A DNA stretch of 64,000 nucleotides from Dactylorhiza incarnata (lineage: Eukaryota; Streptophyta; Magnoliopsida; Asparagales; Orchidaceae), in NCBI GenBank assembly GCA_033032865.1, contig JAWHQI010000257.1:3209001-3273000 (forward strand). Reading direction: 5' to 3'. Below are positions 33,101 through 45,212 of this stretch, piece by piece; position 1 is the first letter of the stretch; each line of letters begins with the position of its first letter. Below the pieces are notes generated by a model. The model was not told the DNA's origin. It did not search any database and worked only from the letters and a program-made list of their open reading frames with translations. The translations under genes and the position numbers were made by a program.

Positions 33101-33608
33101 ATGGCTTCCACCGTCGGAGCTATCGCCGCATTCTCCGCATTCTCCGGCACCGTTCGAATCCCCAAGCCACTTCTCTTCCCCGAACATCGTCCGCCGCACT
33201 CCTTCCCCTCTAATTGCTCCTCCACCCACTGCAGCTCTCTTTTCCTGTCGGTCCATCCCCTTCCCCCACATTCTCCTCCTCTCGGTCGTAAATGGAAGCC
33301 GCTGGCTGCGGCGCTGGAGGACGCGCCTCCGGTGGAGGATACACCGGAGTCCGTCGAAGTCCAGATAGAGGCCGCAGTTGCCACTGCCAATAGCAAGGGT
33401 GAGGATGTCTTCGCAGTTGTGATGGTGAGTTGCTGAACTCGGGGAAAATGCTCGTCTTCTGAGCGATTTTGAGTTAGTTTTAGTTAGGGTTTCTTGTTCA
33501 TCTCATTATTGTTAGTTTTGCTCTCAGATTGGCTCGAGGCAGTATATTGTAATCCCTGGAAGATTTATCTACACTCAGCGGCTGAAGGGTGCAAATGTTA
33601 ATGATAAG
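33101..33608 (+). CDS. RPL21: Plastid 50S ribosomal protein L21 (bL21c), exons 1-2, rest not found
   Basis: Exon 1 33101-33424 (108 codons): N-terminal ~70 residues are Ser/Pro-rich with few acidic residues (MASTVGAIAAFSAF...), a chloroplast transit peptide; then an acidic stretch and EDVFAVVM. GTGAGT donor at 33425, acceptor CTCTCAG, exon 2 33528-33608: IGSRQYIVIPGRFIYTQRL then KGANVNDK. This is the start of the bL21 fold (VFAV...G.KQY.V..G). Exon 2 would end at AAG followed by GCTAGT, a GC-type donor; reading on gives a stop within 20 codons. The remaining ~90 residues (TLNKVLL... to the KKKNYRRN..GHRQ tail) were not seen up to 34876. They must lie beyond the inserted elements or be lost, so this copy may be truncated. 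Confidence 0.9.
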
Positions 33609-34876
33609 GCTAGTTGCTTCTTGTTGTCAATTTCTGTCGTTCAATTCTTTTGATAAACTATTTCCTGTTTATTCTTCAGCTCAATTAGATATAGCTTTGG
33701 GATTAAAGTATTTTGTGTTCTACAAATTCTCTGTGTGACTGTACCCAATGTAACGGTAACATTTGGGCACTCTGGACTTATTTGGTAGGCGGCTCAGAAA
33801 ACCTGCAAGTCACATTTTGACTGCTGTTTTAAGAAGTTGAGTCTTGGGATTGTTGACTTTTTGGTTGGTGCCAGGGCTTGTCATAGGTTATATTTGTCAT
33901 GGTAATATATACTGAAGGCCTATGATGCTAGGCTGATAATTCCCCCAGTTTGGTGTCCAGGGGACTTAGGCTTCGTTTGGCGCTGTGGCGGCGGTCGTGA
34001 ACGCGGTGGTCATGAACCGTCATTCATGAACGCCCGACCTCACCTAAAAAAATTCATGCATTTTATGCTCAAAACTAGTTTATTTTCTTGGCAGCGGCCA
34101 TAACCTTTGTCTTGCCAAACATACAATCTATGATAATGGCGTTTTTGACCCAACTCACCGGAGCAAATAAGCTGCTCCAAATGAAGCCTTATTCTGCTCT
34201 CTTTGCAACAATATGGTCCTTCACATACAGGCTAGTACACTCATAGCGAACTACCCTCGATATATCTGACTTCAATCCCCAGCAAATTGTAAGCACAAAT
34301 AGTCGTTATCCTCTCTAATGCTGAGATGGGTTTGGAGTGTGCTAAATCCATTGTGCCTTGTGCACATTGGTAAAATATCCAGAACACATCGTCTCATCAA
34401 TCTTCTGAATGGAATCTTCGACGGATGGCAATCACCATCTACTGCCTTGTATCCATGTTGGGATAGCTAATGGATTCACTGCATTTTATCCACTAGGTCA
34501 GGGTCCCTTTTCAAACTGAACTTTCATTATAAGAATTTATCAATGAGGTGAAACTTCGACGATGCATAAGGTATCAACTTTGGTGAACCAATCCAACAAA
34601 TCCTCAGGTTCAGTTCTTACATTAAAAAGAGGCATCTCATTCTTTATTGGATATTAAACCTCGGTGAACCAATATATGGATAAAGGATGTCGATGTAGAT
34701 GCTTGGTTTCCCTTCCTATATAAATTTGGTTTTATTGATGTAAGACATGCCATTTATGCATGTCTCTTGCATTTATCCTTTGCATTTTCCCCTTTATGTC
34801 TTGGATTTGTCCTTTCAACTCTTGCACGCCAATTTCCAATTTCCATCCCTCTAGAATGTATTCCAGGTGCAGCCCC
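33609..34876 (+). other. Presumed RPL21 intron or flank with one MITE; no exon seen
   Basis: Noncoding, with the PIF-type MITE at 33969-34188. The right end may be the start of the gypsy-type LTR that resumes at 40916, since the copia element at 34877 is inserted within that sequence. No RPL21 exon 3 recognised. Confidence 0.5.
33969..34188 (+). mobile_element. PIF/Tourist-type MITE copy C, 220 bp, TSD TTA
   Basis: Ends GGCTTCGTTTGGCGCTG and (reverse) GGCTTCATTTGGAGCAG, flanked by TTA at 33966-33968 and 34189-34191. Collinear with copy B at 20004-20225. Confidence 0.9.
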
Positions 34877-35770
34877 TGTTAAATTTTCGTGCTGCTACCA
34901 TGAACAAGAACACCAACGATGAACAAAGACGAATAACACTTTATAACTAGGCAAATTGTTGATTACAAAGAGACAAGCTGAATACAAGGTGCATACACAT
35001 TGATTCACAACAGCTGAGATATACGCGGACAAGGTCCGCTTCTCCACTTAGTGCCGTTGAGCTTGTCAACGCACTCTCCACTTCACAACACACTCAACCC
35101 TGCACTCTCCACCTCACAGTGCACTCTCCACCTCTCACTGAGGTACGGGTTGAGGTTGGACTCTCTTGGGGTGTAGGCACACTCCCAATCTCACTCCTCC
35201 ACTAGTTGATCACTAGTTCTCTCTCTCTCTCTCTTCGCATTAGCTTGGGTAGAGGGGGGGGGGGGTATTTATAGGAAACACAATTAGGGGGGTGGGGGGT
35301 GGGGGACGTACCCACCACGTACATGCCATGCAAGCCATGCATGCACACCTCCACTCGCCAACATGCCAACTACCTTGCATGCACACGCCACTCTCACTCT
35401 CCTCCACTCGCACAGCTTTGCACACATGCACTCGCCAAACATCACACTCGGCAGCCCCCTTCCCACTCTACTCGCACAGCCAAGCACACATCTCCACTCG
35501 CGCAGCCATGCACAATACTCCACTTGCCAACTCAACAAGGTAGCCCCCAAACAAGCTCCACTCGCCCCTTTACATCCCACTCGGCACATGCACAAGGCAG
35601 CGCTCGGCAACTAGCTCACCTAGCAAGCTCCACTCGCCCACCCACAACTCCACTCGCCCCAACTCCCACTCGCCAAACACAGCACTCGTACAACACTCCA
35701 CTCGCCTGTTGCACTCGCCCGACCACCTACTCCACTCGCCTCCCCTCCACCTCACTTCAAAACTTCAACA
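34877..35770 (-). repeat. 3' LTR (894 bp) of copia copy 2
   Basis: Minus-strand TATA motif CTATAAATACC at about 35267-35277, followed on plus by CA-rich sequence with dozens of CCACTCGCC/GCACTCG words (35340-35750). CT-dinucleotide run at 35219-35234 and G-run at 35256-35266. Overlapping His/Ser/Thr-rich ORFs are artefacts. Confidence 0.9.
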
Positions 35771-38700
35771 CTCCCCCTTGAAGTGAGCTTCAGGGACGAC
35801 TCCGAGGCAAGCGCGAAGCTTCTTGAACGGTCCCGCAGATAGGGGCTTTGTGAAGATGTCCGCCAGGTTCTCTTCACTCCGCACGTGCTCCACCGCAAAC
35901 GAGCCACCCAACACCTTCTCTCGGATGAAGTGGTGCTCGATCTCTATGTGCTTTGTCCCTGCGTGACACACCGGGTTGGTTGCCAACTTCAGAGCACTTT
36001 CGTTGTCTCCACGCAACACAGTAGGTCCTCTAACCTTCCCATCCACATTTTCCACCAGCCTCCTCAGCCAGACACACTCCTGAGCTGCTAAGGACGACGC
36101 CTTGTACTCAGCCTCAGTGGTGGAAAGGGAAATGGAGTCCTGCTTCTTGCTACACCACGAGATGACAGTGACTCCACACATGAACACGTAACCTGATGTC
36201 GACTTGCGGTCATCAGCGTCACCTGCGTAATCTGCATCTGTGTAACCATACAGCTTGAAGTCGGTCCTCCCTCCATAGAACAACCCCATCTCCAGAGTCC
36301 CCTTCACATACTTCAGTATCCCCTTGGCTGCCTCCAGATGAGGCTTCCGTGGCTCCTGCATGTACCGACTCACTCGACCGACAGCAAAGACGATGTCCGG
36401 CCTTATGATGGTCAGATAGATAAGGGTCCCCACCAGTGCCCGAAAGATCTTCGGATCAGGAAGAATCCTTCCTTCTTCCTTCCGAAGCTTCAGCCCAATC
36501 TCCAGTGGAACGGAGTTGCTCTTCCCCTCCTTCATGTCGAATCTCTCGACGATCTTCTCGGCATACGCCTTCTGGGTCACGAGCAGCCCGCCACTTCTCT
36601 TCTCCACTTGAAGTCCAAGGAAATGATGCAGTTCACCAAGATCCTTCATCTCAAACCGGATGACTAGCTGCTGTCTCAGCGCCGCGACCTCTTCACCGTT
36701 GTTCCCAGTCACGATCATGTCGTCGACGTACAACAACACCAGCACGTGAAGATCTCCACTCTTCTTCACAAACATGCTAGAGTCTGAGTCTGAGGCATCG
36801 TAACCACAGAACTGCAGATACTCTGCAATCTTCCCATACCAGGCTCTCGGCGCTTGTTTCAACCCATAGAGGGCCTTCTTCAGCTTGCAGACATGACGTG
36901 GCTGAGACTTGGACACGTATCCAGGTGGTTACACCATGAATATGTCTTTGTCTATCTCTCCGTATAGGAACGCGTTCTTCACGTCCAGCTGCCACAGCTT
37001 CCACCCTCTGCACGCTGCTAGGGCAATGACCGTCCTCACCAACGTCATCTTCGCCACAGGACTGAACGTCTCCTCATAGTCCTCTCCATAGGTTTGTGAG
37101 AAACCTCGAACGACAAGCCTAGCCTTGTATCGCTCTACTTCTCCATCAACTCTCTTCTTCACCTTGTACACCCACTTGCAGGTGACAGACTTGATGCCCT
37201 CCACCATGGCAACAAGGTCCCATGTCTCGTTCTTCTTCAGGGCCTCCATCTCCTCATCCATGGCCACGTCCCACTCCTTGGTGCCTACAACATCTTCAAA
37301 GCGGGCAGGTTCCCTCTCGTCGAGTGGTCCTGCGAAGAAGCAAGAGACCAAACTCAAGAAGTTCCTCTCCTTATAGCGAGCAGGCGGGACGATGGTTCGC
37401 TTCGACCTCCTCAAGGCTTGGCCACTTTCTACCGCTCCGGTAGACTCCTCCTCTCCAACTCTTCCTTCAACTTCTCTTGAAGCAGCGCTCCCCCTGCTTC
37501 TAGAGCTTGAAGCTCCACCTGAGCCAGAAGCTCCCCCTGAGCCAGATGCTCCCCTTGAGCCAGATGGCGATGGGGCACTTGGAGATACCTCCAACTCCAC
37601 CATAGAGTCCTCAGTGACTCTCTCTTCTTCCCTGCTTGATTCTCCACTCTCCGGCAGCTCCACAGAAGAGACTCCATGATATGAGATCAGTTCGTCAAAC
37701 ACCACGTCGCGCGAGACGACGAACTTATGGGTCTGCGGGTTCATGCACTTCCATCCCTTCTTCCTCTCGTCGTAGCCGATGAAGACACACTTCCTCGCTT
37801 TCGGCTCCAACTTAGTTCTTTCAGCCTCTGGAACGTGCACGAAGCAGGTAGAGCCAAACACCCTCATGTGACTCACATCTGGCTTCTCCCCGAACATGAG
37901 TTGGTGTGGAGACACCATCCTGTTGGGACTCAGAGGTAGCCGGCTGATCACATGGGTGGCACATGTCATTCCCTGCGACCATAAGGCCTTGGGAATGCTC
38001 TTGACATGTAGCCAACTCCTGGTAGTCTCCACCAGATGGCGGATCTTCCTCTCTGCCACCCCATTCTGCTGAGGGGTGTGGGCGCAGGAGAGCTCTCGCC
38101 GGATGTCGAACTTCCTGCAGAAAGAGTTAAAAGCGTTAGAGGTAAACTCCCCCCCATTATCACTTCTTAACTTCTTCACCCTCAGGTTCATCCTTCCCTC
38201 CACTAATTCCTTCTACTCCTGGAACTTCTCAAACACCTCCGCCTTCTCCCTCATGAAGTACACCCACGTGTAGCGGGTGTAGTCATCCACCAAGACCAAC
38301 GCATACTTGTTTCCTCCATACGTCAGGGTGGAGCACGACCCCATCACATCAGCGTGTACGCACTCAAGAGGTGCCCTACACCTGGTCTCCGACTTGTCAA
38401 ATGGAAGTCGATGTGACTTTCCAAACTAGCAGCCCTCACACACATGGCCGTCGCCGTAAGAAGAGAGATTGGGCAGGCCAGACACCAGACCTTTCGCCAC
38501 CATCATCTTCAACTTATCCATCCCTACGTGACCTAGCCTCTCATGCCAGATCGATGCGCCGTCGTTGGTCTTCAACTTGTCCACGTAGGCACTTGCAGAC
38601 AAAACATACAAGTCCTTCACCCTTCTCCCGGTGAGCGTGACATCAGCATCAACTGAAGACAGGTTCTTCAGGAACTTCACCTCCTTCGGTCCGAACAACA

Positions 38701-39931
38701 CGTGGTAACCTGCATCTACTGCATTCGCAACCGAGAAGAGGTTCTTCTTCATGCCCGACACGTGATACACACTCTTCAGTGTCACGGGCTTCTCTTCACT
38801 TCCCAGGGATACCATCCCTTCCTTCTCAACTGGATGCACCGTATCATCCGCCGTGATGATAGCATCAGTTCCACCATATGCCTTCAAGGAGGCAAACTTA
38901 GACACATCTCCAGTGAGATGGTGCCCGCAACCGGAGTCCACTATCCAGTCGTTCTCAAAGCTGACGGAGGCTAAGGCATCGACCGACGTTGCCGTCATCT
39001 CAGCGAAGAAGCAGTTGTCTCCGCCTTCACCACCCTGGTGACCTCCACCTCTTCATCCACCTCTTCTTCCACCTCTCCGGTGGTCTCCCTCTCTCTCAGC
39101 AACATGACCGGCCTTGAGATTAGACCGGCACTCCTTTGTCATGTGCCCGTACTTCTTGTAGGCAAAGCAGAGGGGTCTCCCCCTCTGGTCATATGGGGGG
39201 AGGAAGTTCTCCCTAACTCCCTGAGAGGACGTTGAAGGTCCATCTCCGGAGTTCTTCTTCTTCTTGTCTCAAGGCTTCTTCTTGCCTGAGAACAACGCCT
39301 CGCTATCTCCCCCTGAGATAGACACTCCTGCCATCTGCTTCGCCAAACTCTCATGTGACGACCGCAGGTTCTCTAGCTCCAATAAGGTGGGCTGAGTAGC
39401 CCATCCTTGCACAGAGGTGATAAACGGAACATACTCTTTCCGCAGACCTCGGAGTATGTGCCTCTTCAGCTCCGCCTCTGAGATCGGCTCGTCAGGATCT
39501 AAGGCCGAGATCTCAGCACACAAGTTCTTCACCTTCAGGAAGAAGGTGGATATCGACAACTCTCCTTGAGTGGACCGCGCCAACTCATTCTCCAGGAACT
39601 GTAGTCGCGCTACGTTCTTCTTGTTGAATAGCCCATCAAAAGCACTTCAGATCTCTGACGCTGACTTGCACCCCATGATGTGATCGAACAAGTCAGGAGA
39701 GATAGCTCTCTTCAAGGCGAACTCCGCCTTGGCGTTGGTCTTCCTCCAAGCTCTCACAGCTAGACCATTGTCATCGATTGGAAAGACTTCTGCCTGCTCT
39801 TCTCCTCCAACGACCTCCCATAGGTCCTCTCCAAGCAGGTAGCTCTCCATGCATGACTTCCACTTTTTGTAGTTGGTCTGGGTGAGCAGCTCAATGCCTA
39901 GTCCTCTCGCATAACCTCATCCGCCGTCCAT
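35765..39931 (-). pseudogene. Copia gag-pol polyprotein, nearly full length, broken by stops
   Basis: From ATG 39931: gag (GIELLTQTNYKKWK, FLENELARSTQGE), zinc knuckle CFAYKKYGHMTKEC (second Cys changed to Tyr), protease DWIVDSGCGHHLTG, pre-integrase WHERLGHVGMDKL, integrase SDNGGEFTSN and NGVAERKIRHL. RT follows with WDVAMDEEMEALKKNETWDL, LDVKNAFLYG and LLYVDDMIVTG. RNase H follows with TDADYAGDADDRKSTSGYVF and STTEAEYKA, ending FKGEC. Stops include MDGG* at the start, SEI*, the gag end, EGC*, FQE*KEL and one at 36926-36928 (FMV*PPGY). Most look like C-to-T or G-to-A changes, as expected for methylated copies. The largest open parts are 38203-36929 and 36916-35765. Confidence 0.93.
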
Positions 39932-39993
39932 CTTGGATGACAACCTTGAACCTAGACAGCACACATCGCTTCACCAACCTGGCTCTGATACCA

Positions 39994-40915
39994 TGTTAAA
40001 TTTTCGTGCTGCTACCATGAACAAGAACACCAACGATGAACAAAGACGAATAACACTTTATAACTAGGCAAATTGTTGATTACAAAGAGACAAGCTGAAT
40101 ACAAGGTGCATACACCTTGATTCACAACAGCTGAGATATATAAAAAATAACTTGTCGCGGACAAGGTCCGCTTCTCTACTTAGTGCCGTTGAGCTTGTCA
40201 ACGCACTCTCCACTTCACAACACACTCAACCCTGCACTCTCCACCTCTCGCTGAGGTACGGGTTGGGGTTGGACTCTCTTGGGGTGTAGGCACACTCCCA
40301 ATCTCACTCCTCCACTAGTTGATCACTAGTTCTCTCTCTCTCTCTCTTCGCATTAGCTTGGGTAGAGTGGGGGGGGGGGGTATTTATAGGAAACACAATT
40401 AGGGGTGGGGTGGTGTGTGTGTGTGGGGGGGGGGAGGGGGGGGGGGGGCGTACCCACCACGTACATGCCATGCAAGCCATGCATGCACACCTCCACTCGC
40501 CAACATGCCAACTACCTTGCATGCACACGCCACTCTCACTCTCCTCCACTCGCACAGCTTTGCACACATGCACTCGCCAAACATCACACTCGGCAACACC
40601 CTCCCCACTCTACTCACACAGCCAAGCACACATCTCCACTCGCACAGCCATGCACAATGCTCCACTTGGCAACTCAACAAGGTAGCCCCCAAACAAGCTC
40701 CACTCGCCCCCTTTACATCCCACTCGGCACATGCACAAGGCAGCACTCGGCAACTAGCTCACCTAGCAAGCTCCACTCGCCCACCTTCACAAGTCCACTC
40801 GCCCCAACTCCCACTCGCCAAACACAACACTCGCACAACACTCCACTCGCCTGTTGCACTCGCCCGACCACCTACTCCACTCGCCTCCCCTCCACCTCAC
40901 TTCAAAACTTCAACA
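39994..40915 (-). repeat. 5' LTR (922 bp) of copia copy 2
   Basis: Near-identical to 34877-35770 with indels in simple repeats (G-rich stretch 40417-40449, a 12-base insertion near 40141-40153). Contains the same CCACTCGCC words. Confidence 0.9.
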
Positions 40916-41582
40916 GCCCCAACCCCAAAACAGCTAATTAACTCCTCCTGACACAATTCAGCACCCATGCATTTCCCTCTACAGCCATTGCCGCCCCTAT
41001 CCAGCCACCCGAGACTACTTTACAGCACAGGGATATTCCATTTCATCCATCCGGATCTCCTACAAAAGTTCGCATTCAGTCCACCGTTGTTTCCCCGGAG
41101 TACCTGCACCACACCCACCACTACTGGACACCCGCGCTGACGACCATTTATTTGGTGAGATCCGCACTTGTACGGATATATCATGTTATTTCAAGTAAAT
41201 TTTTGCTCAATTTAATGCAATTAATTCTCTTTGGTTGACGCGTAACACCTAGTCGCCTTGTATTTAATTTCATTGCAGTCTCAATTTTGTGTCATTATTA
41301 TTTGCTTGCTTGACTTGAACTATTTGTGATCAACTGTGACCTTTGCGTGAAATTTTAAACTTCGCTATTTAATTACTTTATCCGTCGAAAGCCATCTTGC
41401 ACGACTCAGTCTTTTGCATCGCATTAGGACTATGGTTAGAGGTTACTTTATTTATTGAATTTCGTGCATGTTTTCACGTCATTTTAGGGTTGGTCGTAAG
41501 TCCATTGCATTTGTCGCATGCTTGCATTGCATGTATGGTTAGGGCATTGCACGTCCGACACCTATAGATTTATCTTGCGTCA
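40916..41582 (+). repeat. 3' portion of a gypsy-type LTR into which copia copy 2 inserted
   Basis: Ends GGTTAGGGCATTGCACGTCC...CACCTATAGATTTATCTTGCGTCA. This matches the end of the LTR at 61602-62968 (GGGTTAGGTCGTG...CGCCTATAGATTCGTCCTGCGTCA). Immediately right of it the old copia RT begins, so this LTR sits in that copia. The left part should be just upstream of 34877; I could not fix its start. Confidence 0.6.
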
Positions 41583-41983
41583 CATATGTTTGGGTTAGCC
41601 TTTATCCACAAGGCGAGTCTTGAACCTTTCAGCAGAGACCATCAGGTGGATATTTGACGGTGAAGACCTATCTACGGCTAACAATTTCGGACGTTGGAGG
41701 TACAGGTACAAGATCTTAAGTGTGACGTGCCTGCATCGTATTCATCTCTTCTTGCATTGCCGCCTTCCAGGTAGGGTGCGTCATAACCTCAACAACAATT
41801 TTAGGTATAATGATTGAAGACAAAGATGCAGTAAAGGTTTTCATAATAGGAGTAAGATGATCCGTAGAGACAGTGTGAAATAAGATATTTAGAACAATGA
41901 CGTCACGATTCTCGTAAGGAAATAGATAAACCAAGTTTAGAAGAAGAAACTAGTAAAGAGGATGAGTCACCACGTTTGGAATC

Positions 41984-44222
41984 TGTTATGGGGCCTATGG
42001 GCCTCCCTCGGAGGCTTCTTCGGAGGCGGTAGAACGTGAAAGATACAAGTGGGCTAACCCTAGAATGAAGGAGAAGGAGACGGGAAGAGGAACTAGAGAG
42101 AGAGAAACAAAAACTTTAGATTAATTCGATGGCATAACTGTAATTACCCAACACACATCAAATATCAGAAACACTTAATGCTACCACGACTCGATAACAT
42201 AAACAAGCCTAATAATATGACTACTGGATAACTGACGTCGTGGGCCTCTATTAGGCCCATATCATCTCCATCCGTCCCTGAAATCGAGCTTGTCCCTAAG
42301 CTCGAACCCCAACAGGATGATCGACTCCTCTGGCTCCTTATTCCGCACCAAAACAATGTCTGGTAGCGCATTGCAGCGGCGTTGGTTGCGATGAGTAGCG
42401 GGGGAACCGCCGGAAAGACGTGCGGCGGAAGAAATGCGTCCGGCTGGTCCGGCGGAGCGGCAGAAAGCAGAAGTGGCAGGGCGGTTGAGGGGACAACGGT
42501 CAACGGGAGGAACGGGTTCGGCGGGGCGGGAGGATGGCGCAAGGCAGCAACGGCAAGGCGGTCGAAGGGACCGACAGGCAAAGAGATGGTCGGAGGGGTC
42601 GATGGAGCGGGGGCCGGCATAGCAGGTGACTGTAGAGCAGGGACTGGTGGAGGTAGAGGCGACGATGTCAGTGTAGGTGGAAACTGCGTCGGAAGGCGGC
42701 TGACAGGGTCTAGCAGTGGTACATGTGGCGGTGGCGCAAATGGCAGACCCGATGAAGCATGGGCCGACGGAACAGGTGGCGAGGGCGGCAATATGACGAC
42801 CATTGTGGAGAGAGGTGGTACATCAGTGCTTGACGGTGGCGGAGACTGCACGAGGCGAGTCGGTGGCGGGGCAGACAAGGGCGGTGTGTGTTTGGCGACC
42901 GAACGAGGCCGGTCGCATCAGAAGTGATGACCGAAGAATCGACAGTGATGCCTGCATCAGAACCAACAGAGGTGGCGAGTTGACGGCCGCGTGTATCAGT
43001 GGTGATGATGTTGGCCGTGGATACGGGGCCGCGGAAGCCACTGGAGTTGAAGGCGGCTTTTGGAGGCGGTTGGAAGAATCCGACAATGGTATGGGTGGCG
43101 ATGGCGGATACGTCGGCCATTTCGGCATAATCGTCGTCTGCGCCCATTGCAGATGTCGGCGATGAGGTGTGCCGACGCGACCTGGAGGGACTCCATCAGC
43201 AGACGGAAGAAAACCGCCTTGTCGGCATTTACCTTTCTGTCCATACCAAATAATCGATGAATTAATTAACTCAATTAAGAATTAATTGATCTAATCAACT
43301 ATTTAATTGACGAAAGCGGGCGGCTCGAGGACTTGGAATGTTCGCTCGATGTGAGAGGTTGGACTGCTCGAGAGGGGGTGTTGAGGGAACACGGAGCAGC
43401 AGGTGCCTCGATGAAGCTGCTGCGGCAGACGGACGCGATGGAAGCGTGCGGTGGATTTGGTGTGGGATGCTGAGACGATGGATGGTGTCGAGGACGATCG
43501 TTGAAGAAGAAACATCGGCTGGGGAAGACGATGCAGAGGGAAGTGGAAGGAGGCGCTGGTTGTATGAGGTAACTGTTGTGGGTTGGAAGTCTGTTTCGGT
43601 TAACTGTGGCCGCAGGAGCTTCAACGACGGCTACGGGTTGCAGCGGAAGATGTCGCGCGGGAGACGTCATGGGGGAACGTCGTGCAGAAGATATCGTGGG
43701 ATGCTCGTGTGGGATCTGTGTCTATGCTGTTGGAGCAGCGACTGAATGAATTGGGCCGCAGGATCGCACTACAAGTTGCAGCGACGAGGAGGGCCCAAAC
43801 GGGGGCATCAACTCCTTGCGGGGTTTCGAAAAGGCCCGACGAGGGTTGACGATCTCCGTCGATGCTTCGGTGGGAACACATGAAATGGAGAAAGGATGCA
43901 TCTGATACCAAGTTGTTATGGGCCTCCCTTGGAGGCTTCTTCGGAGGCGGCAGAACGTGGAAGATACAAGTGGGCTAACTCTAGAATGAGGGAGAAGGAG
44001 ATGGGAACAGGAACTAGAGAAAGAGAACTTTAGATTAATTCTTTCATCCCATTACAAGACCTCAGGGGGACCTATATATAGGCTCCGATGACATAACTGT
44101 AATTACCCAACACACATCAAATATTAGAAACACTTAACGCTACTACGACTCGATATATAAACACGCCTAATAATATGACTACTGGATAACTGAGGTCGTG
44201 GGCCTCTATTAGGCCCATATCA
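41984..44222 (-). mobile_element. Non-autonomous LTR element, 2239 bp, TSD GAATC
   Basis: LTRs 41984-42264 and 43914-44222, both TGTTATGGG...TTAGGCCCATATCA. Flanks GAATC at 41979-41983 and 44223-44227. Primer site (CTGATACCAAG on plus, 43903-43913) shows minus orientation. The interior lacks retroelement domains. Its longest frame in the element's direction (42878-42165, 237 codons) is Pro/Ala/Leu-rich low complexity without a known fold, and it runs into the LTR. Probably mobilised by copia proteins. Confidence 0.9.
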
Positions 44223-44974
44223 GAATCCTCAGGGGAAGAAAAGATAATGATGGGGGTAAGTTAGCCGGAGACGAAGGCATGTGTCGCCGCTCATATACCT
44301 GCAGAGGAGGTCTAATAGCAGTAAAATTCTTAGGAAAGGCAAGGATGGGCAGATGAGTCAAAGTAGCTTTGGGACTTTTATCAGGGGCGAACAAAAATGT
44401 GTCTTCAAAAAGGTGACTTCAGCACTGACATAATTTTTCTTTTCTACAGGGTTGTAACATTGGTACCCTCTTTGAGTTGGAGAGTAACCAAGGAAAACAC
44501 ATCGAATGACACGATGAGAAAGCTTATCAAGACCAGTGCATAAGTCGTGGACAAAGCAAATACATCTGAATACTTTGGTTGGAAGAGGGAAAGGTGGTTC
44601 ATGAGGGAAGATAAGTTGATACGAGACAACATCAAGAACAGAGAATGATATACCGTAAAATTGATAGTTAGCCGTCAACATTGTATCCGACCAAGAAGTT
44701 TTATGCATATTCGTATGAAAAAGAAGAGTGTGAGCGACGATTTTTTATCCGGCAACACCATTTTATTGTAGTATATATGGACGAGATTTGATGGGTGATA
44801 AGAAAATAACGAACGACGTAGGAGGCAAGCGCACCTATCGCGTGTAGTATATACGATTTAGAAAAATCATATCAAGGTCGTATTTAGTCCTGGGTCCCGT
44901 CGAGTATTGTTACTTCGAGCTACGCGTATTGTTTTATCGGATATAAAAATAGATGAAAGTTTATGTATTAATTA

Positions 44975-45212
44975 AAAACAAAAATGATAACGATCGCGGG
45001 CTTGGTGTGCGTTTAGCAAAAACCAAGAAAAGCGATAATACGATAACAAGTGCAATAATTTGAAAACAAAAATGATAACAATCGCGGGCTTGGTGTGCGT
45101 TTAGCAAAAACCAAGAAAAGCGATAATACGATAACAAGTGCAATAATTTGAAAACAAAAATGATAACAATCGCGGACTTGGTGTGCGTTTAGCAAAAACC
45201 AAGAAAGGCGAT
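44975..45212. repeat. 88-bp tandem repeat, about 2.7 copies
   Basis: Units start at 44975, 45063 and 45151, exact period 88, nearly identical (GATAACAATCGCGGGCTTGG and AAAAACCAAGAAAAGCGATA). It lies inside the solo LTR. Confidence 0.93.

Larger units (their letters stand above)
34877..40915 (-). mobile_element. Ty1/copia element, 6039 bp, TSD GCCCC
   Basis: 3' LTR 34877-35770 and 5' LTR 39994-40915 (TGTTAAATTTTCGTGCTG...AAAACTTCAACA on plus). Flanks GCCCC at 34872-34876 and 40916-40920. Primer site CTCTGATACCA at 39983-39993. All copia domains are present on the minus strand but with stops. Coding sequence is the same family as 25091-29875, whereas the LTR bodies differ strongly. Confidence 0.94.

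Noticed and set aside
33035..33396. Minus-strand ORFs over RPL21 exon 1
   Set aside because: Antisense of the Ser/Pro-rich transit peptide region; the plus-strand frame has splice sites and a clear ribosomal protein match.
35284..35781. Thr/His/Ser-rich ORFs (also at 40399-40951)
   Set aside because: Both sets fall in the LTRs of copia copy 2 and come from CCACTCGCC repeats.
42382..42927. Gly/Ala-rich plus-strand ORF of 181 codons
   Set aside because: Antisense shadow of the Pro-rich frame of the non-autonomous element at 41984-44222; no domain.
44975..45212. Possible CRISPR-like array
   Set aside because: Repeats are directly adjacent 88-bp tandem units without spacers, in a plant LTR.
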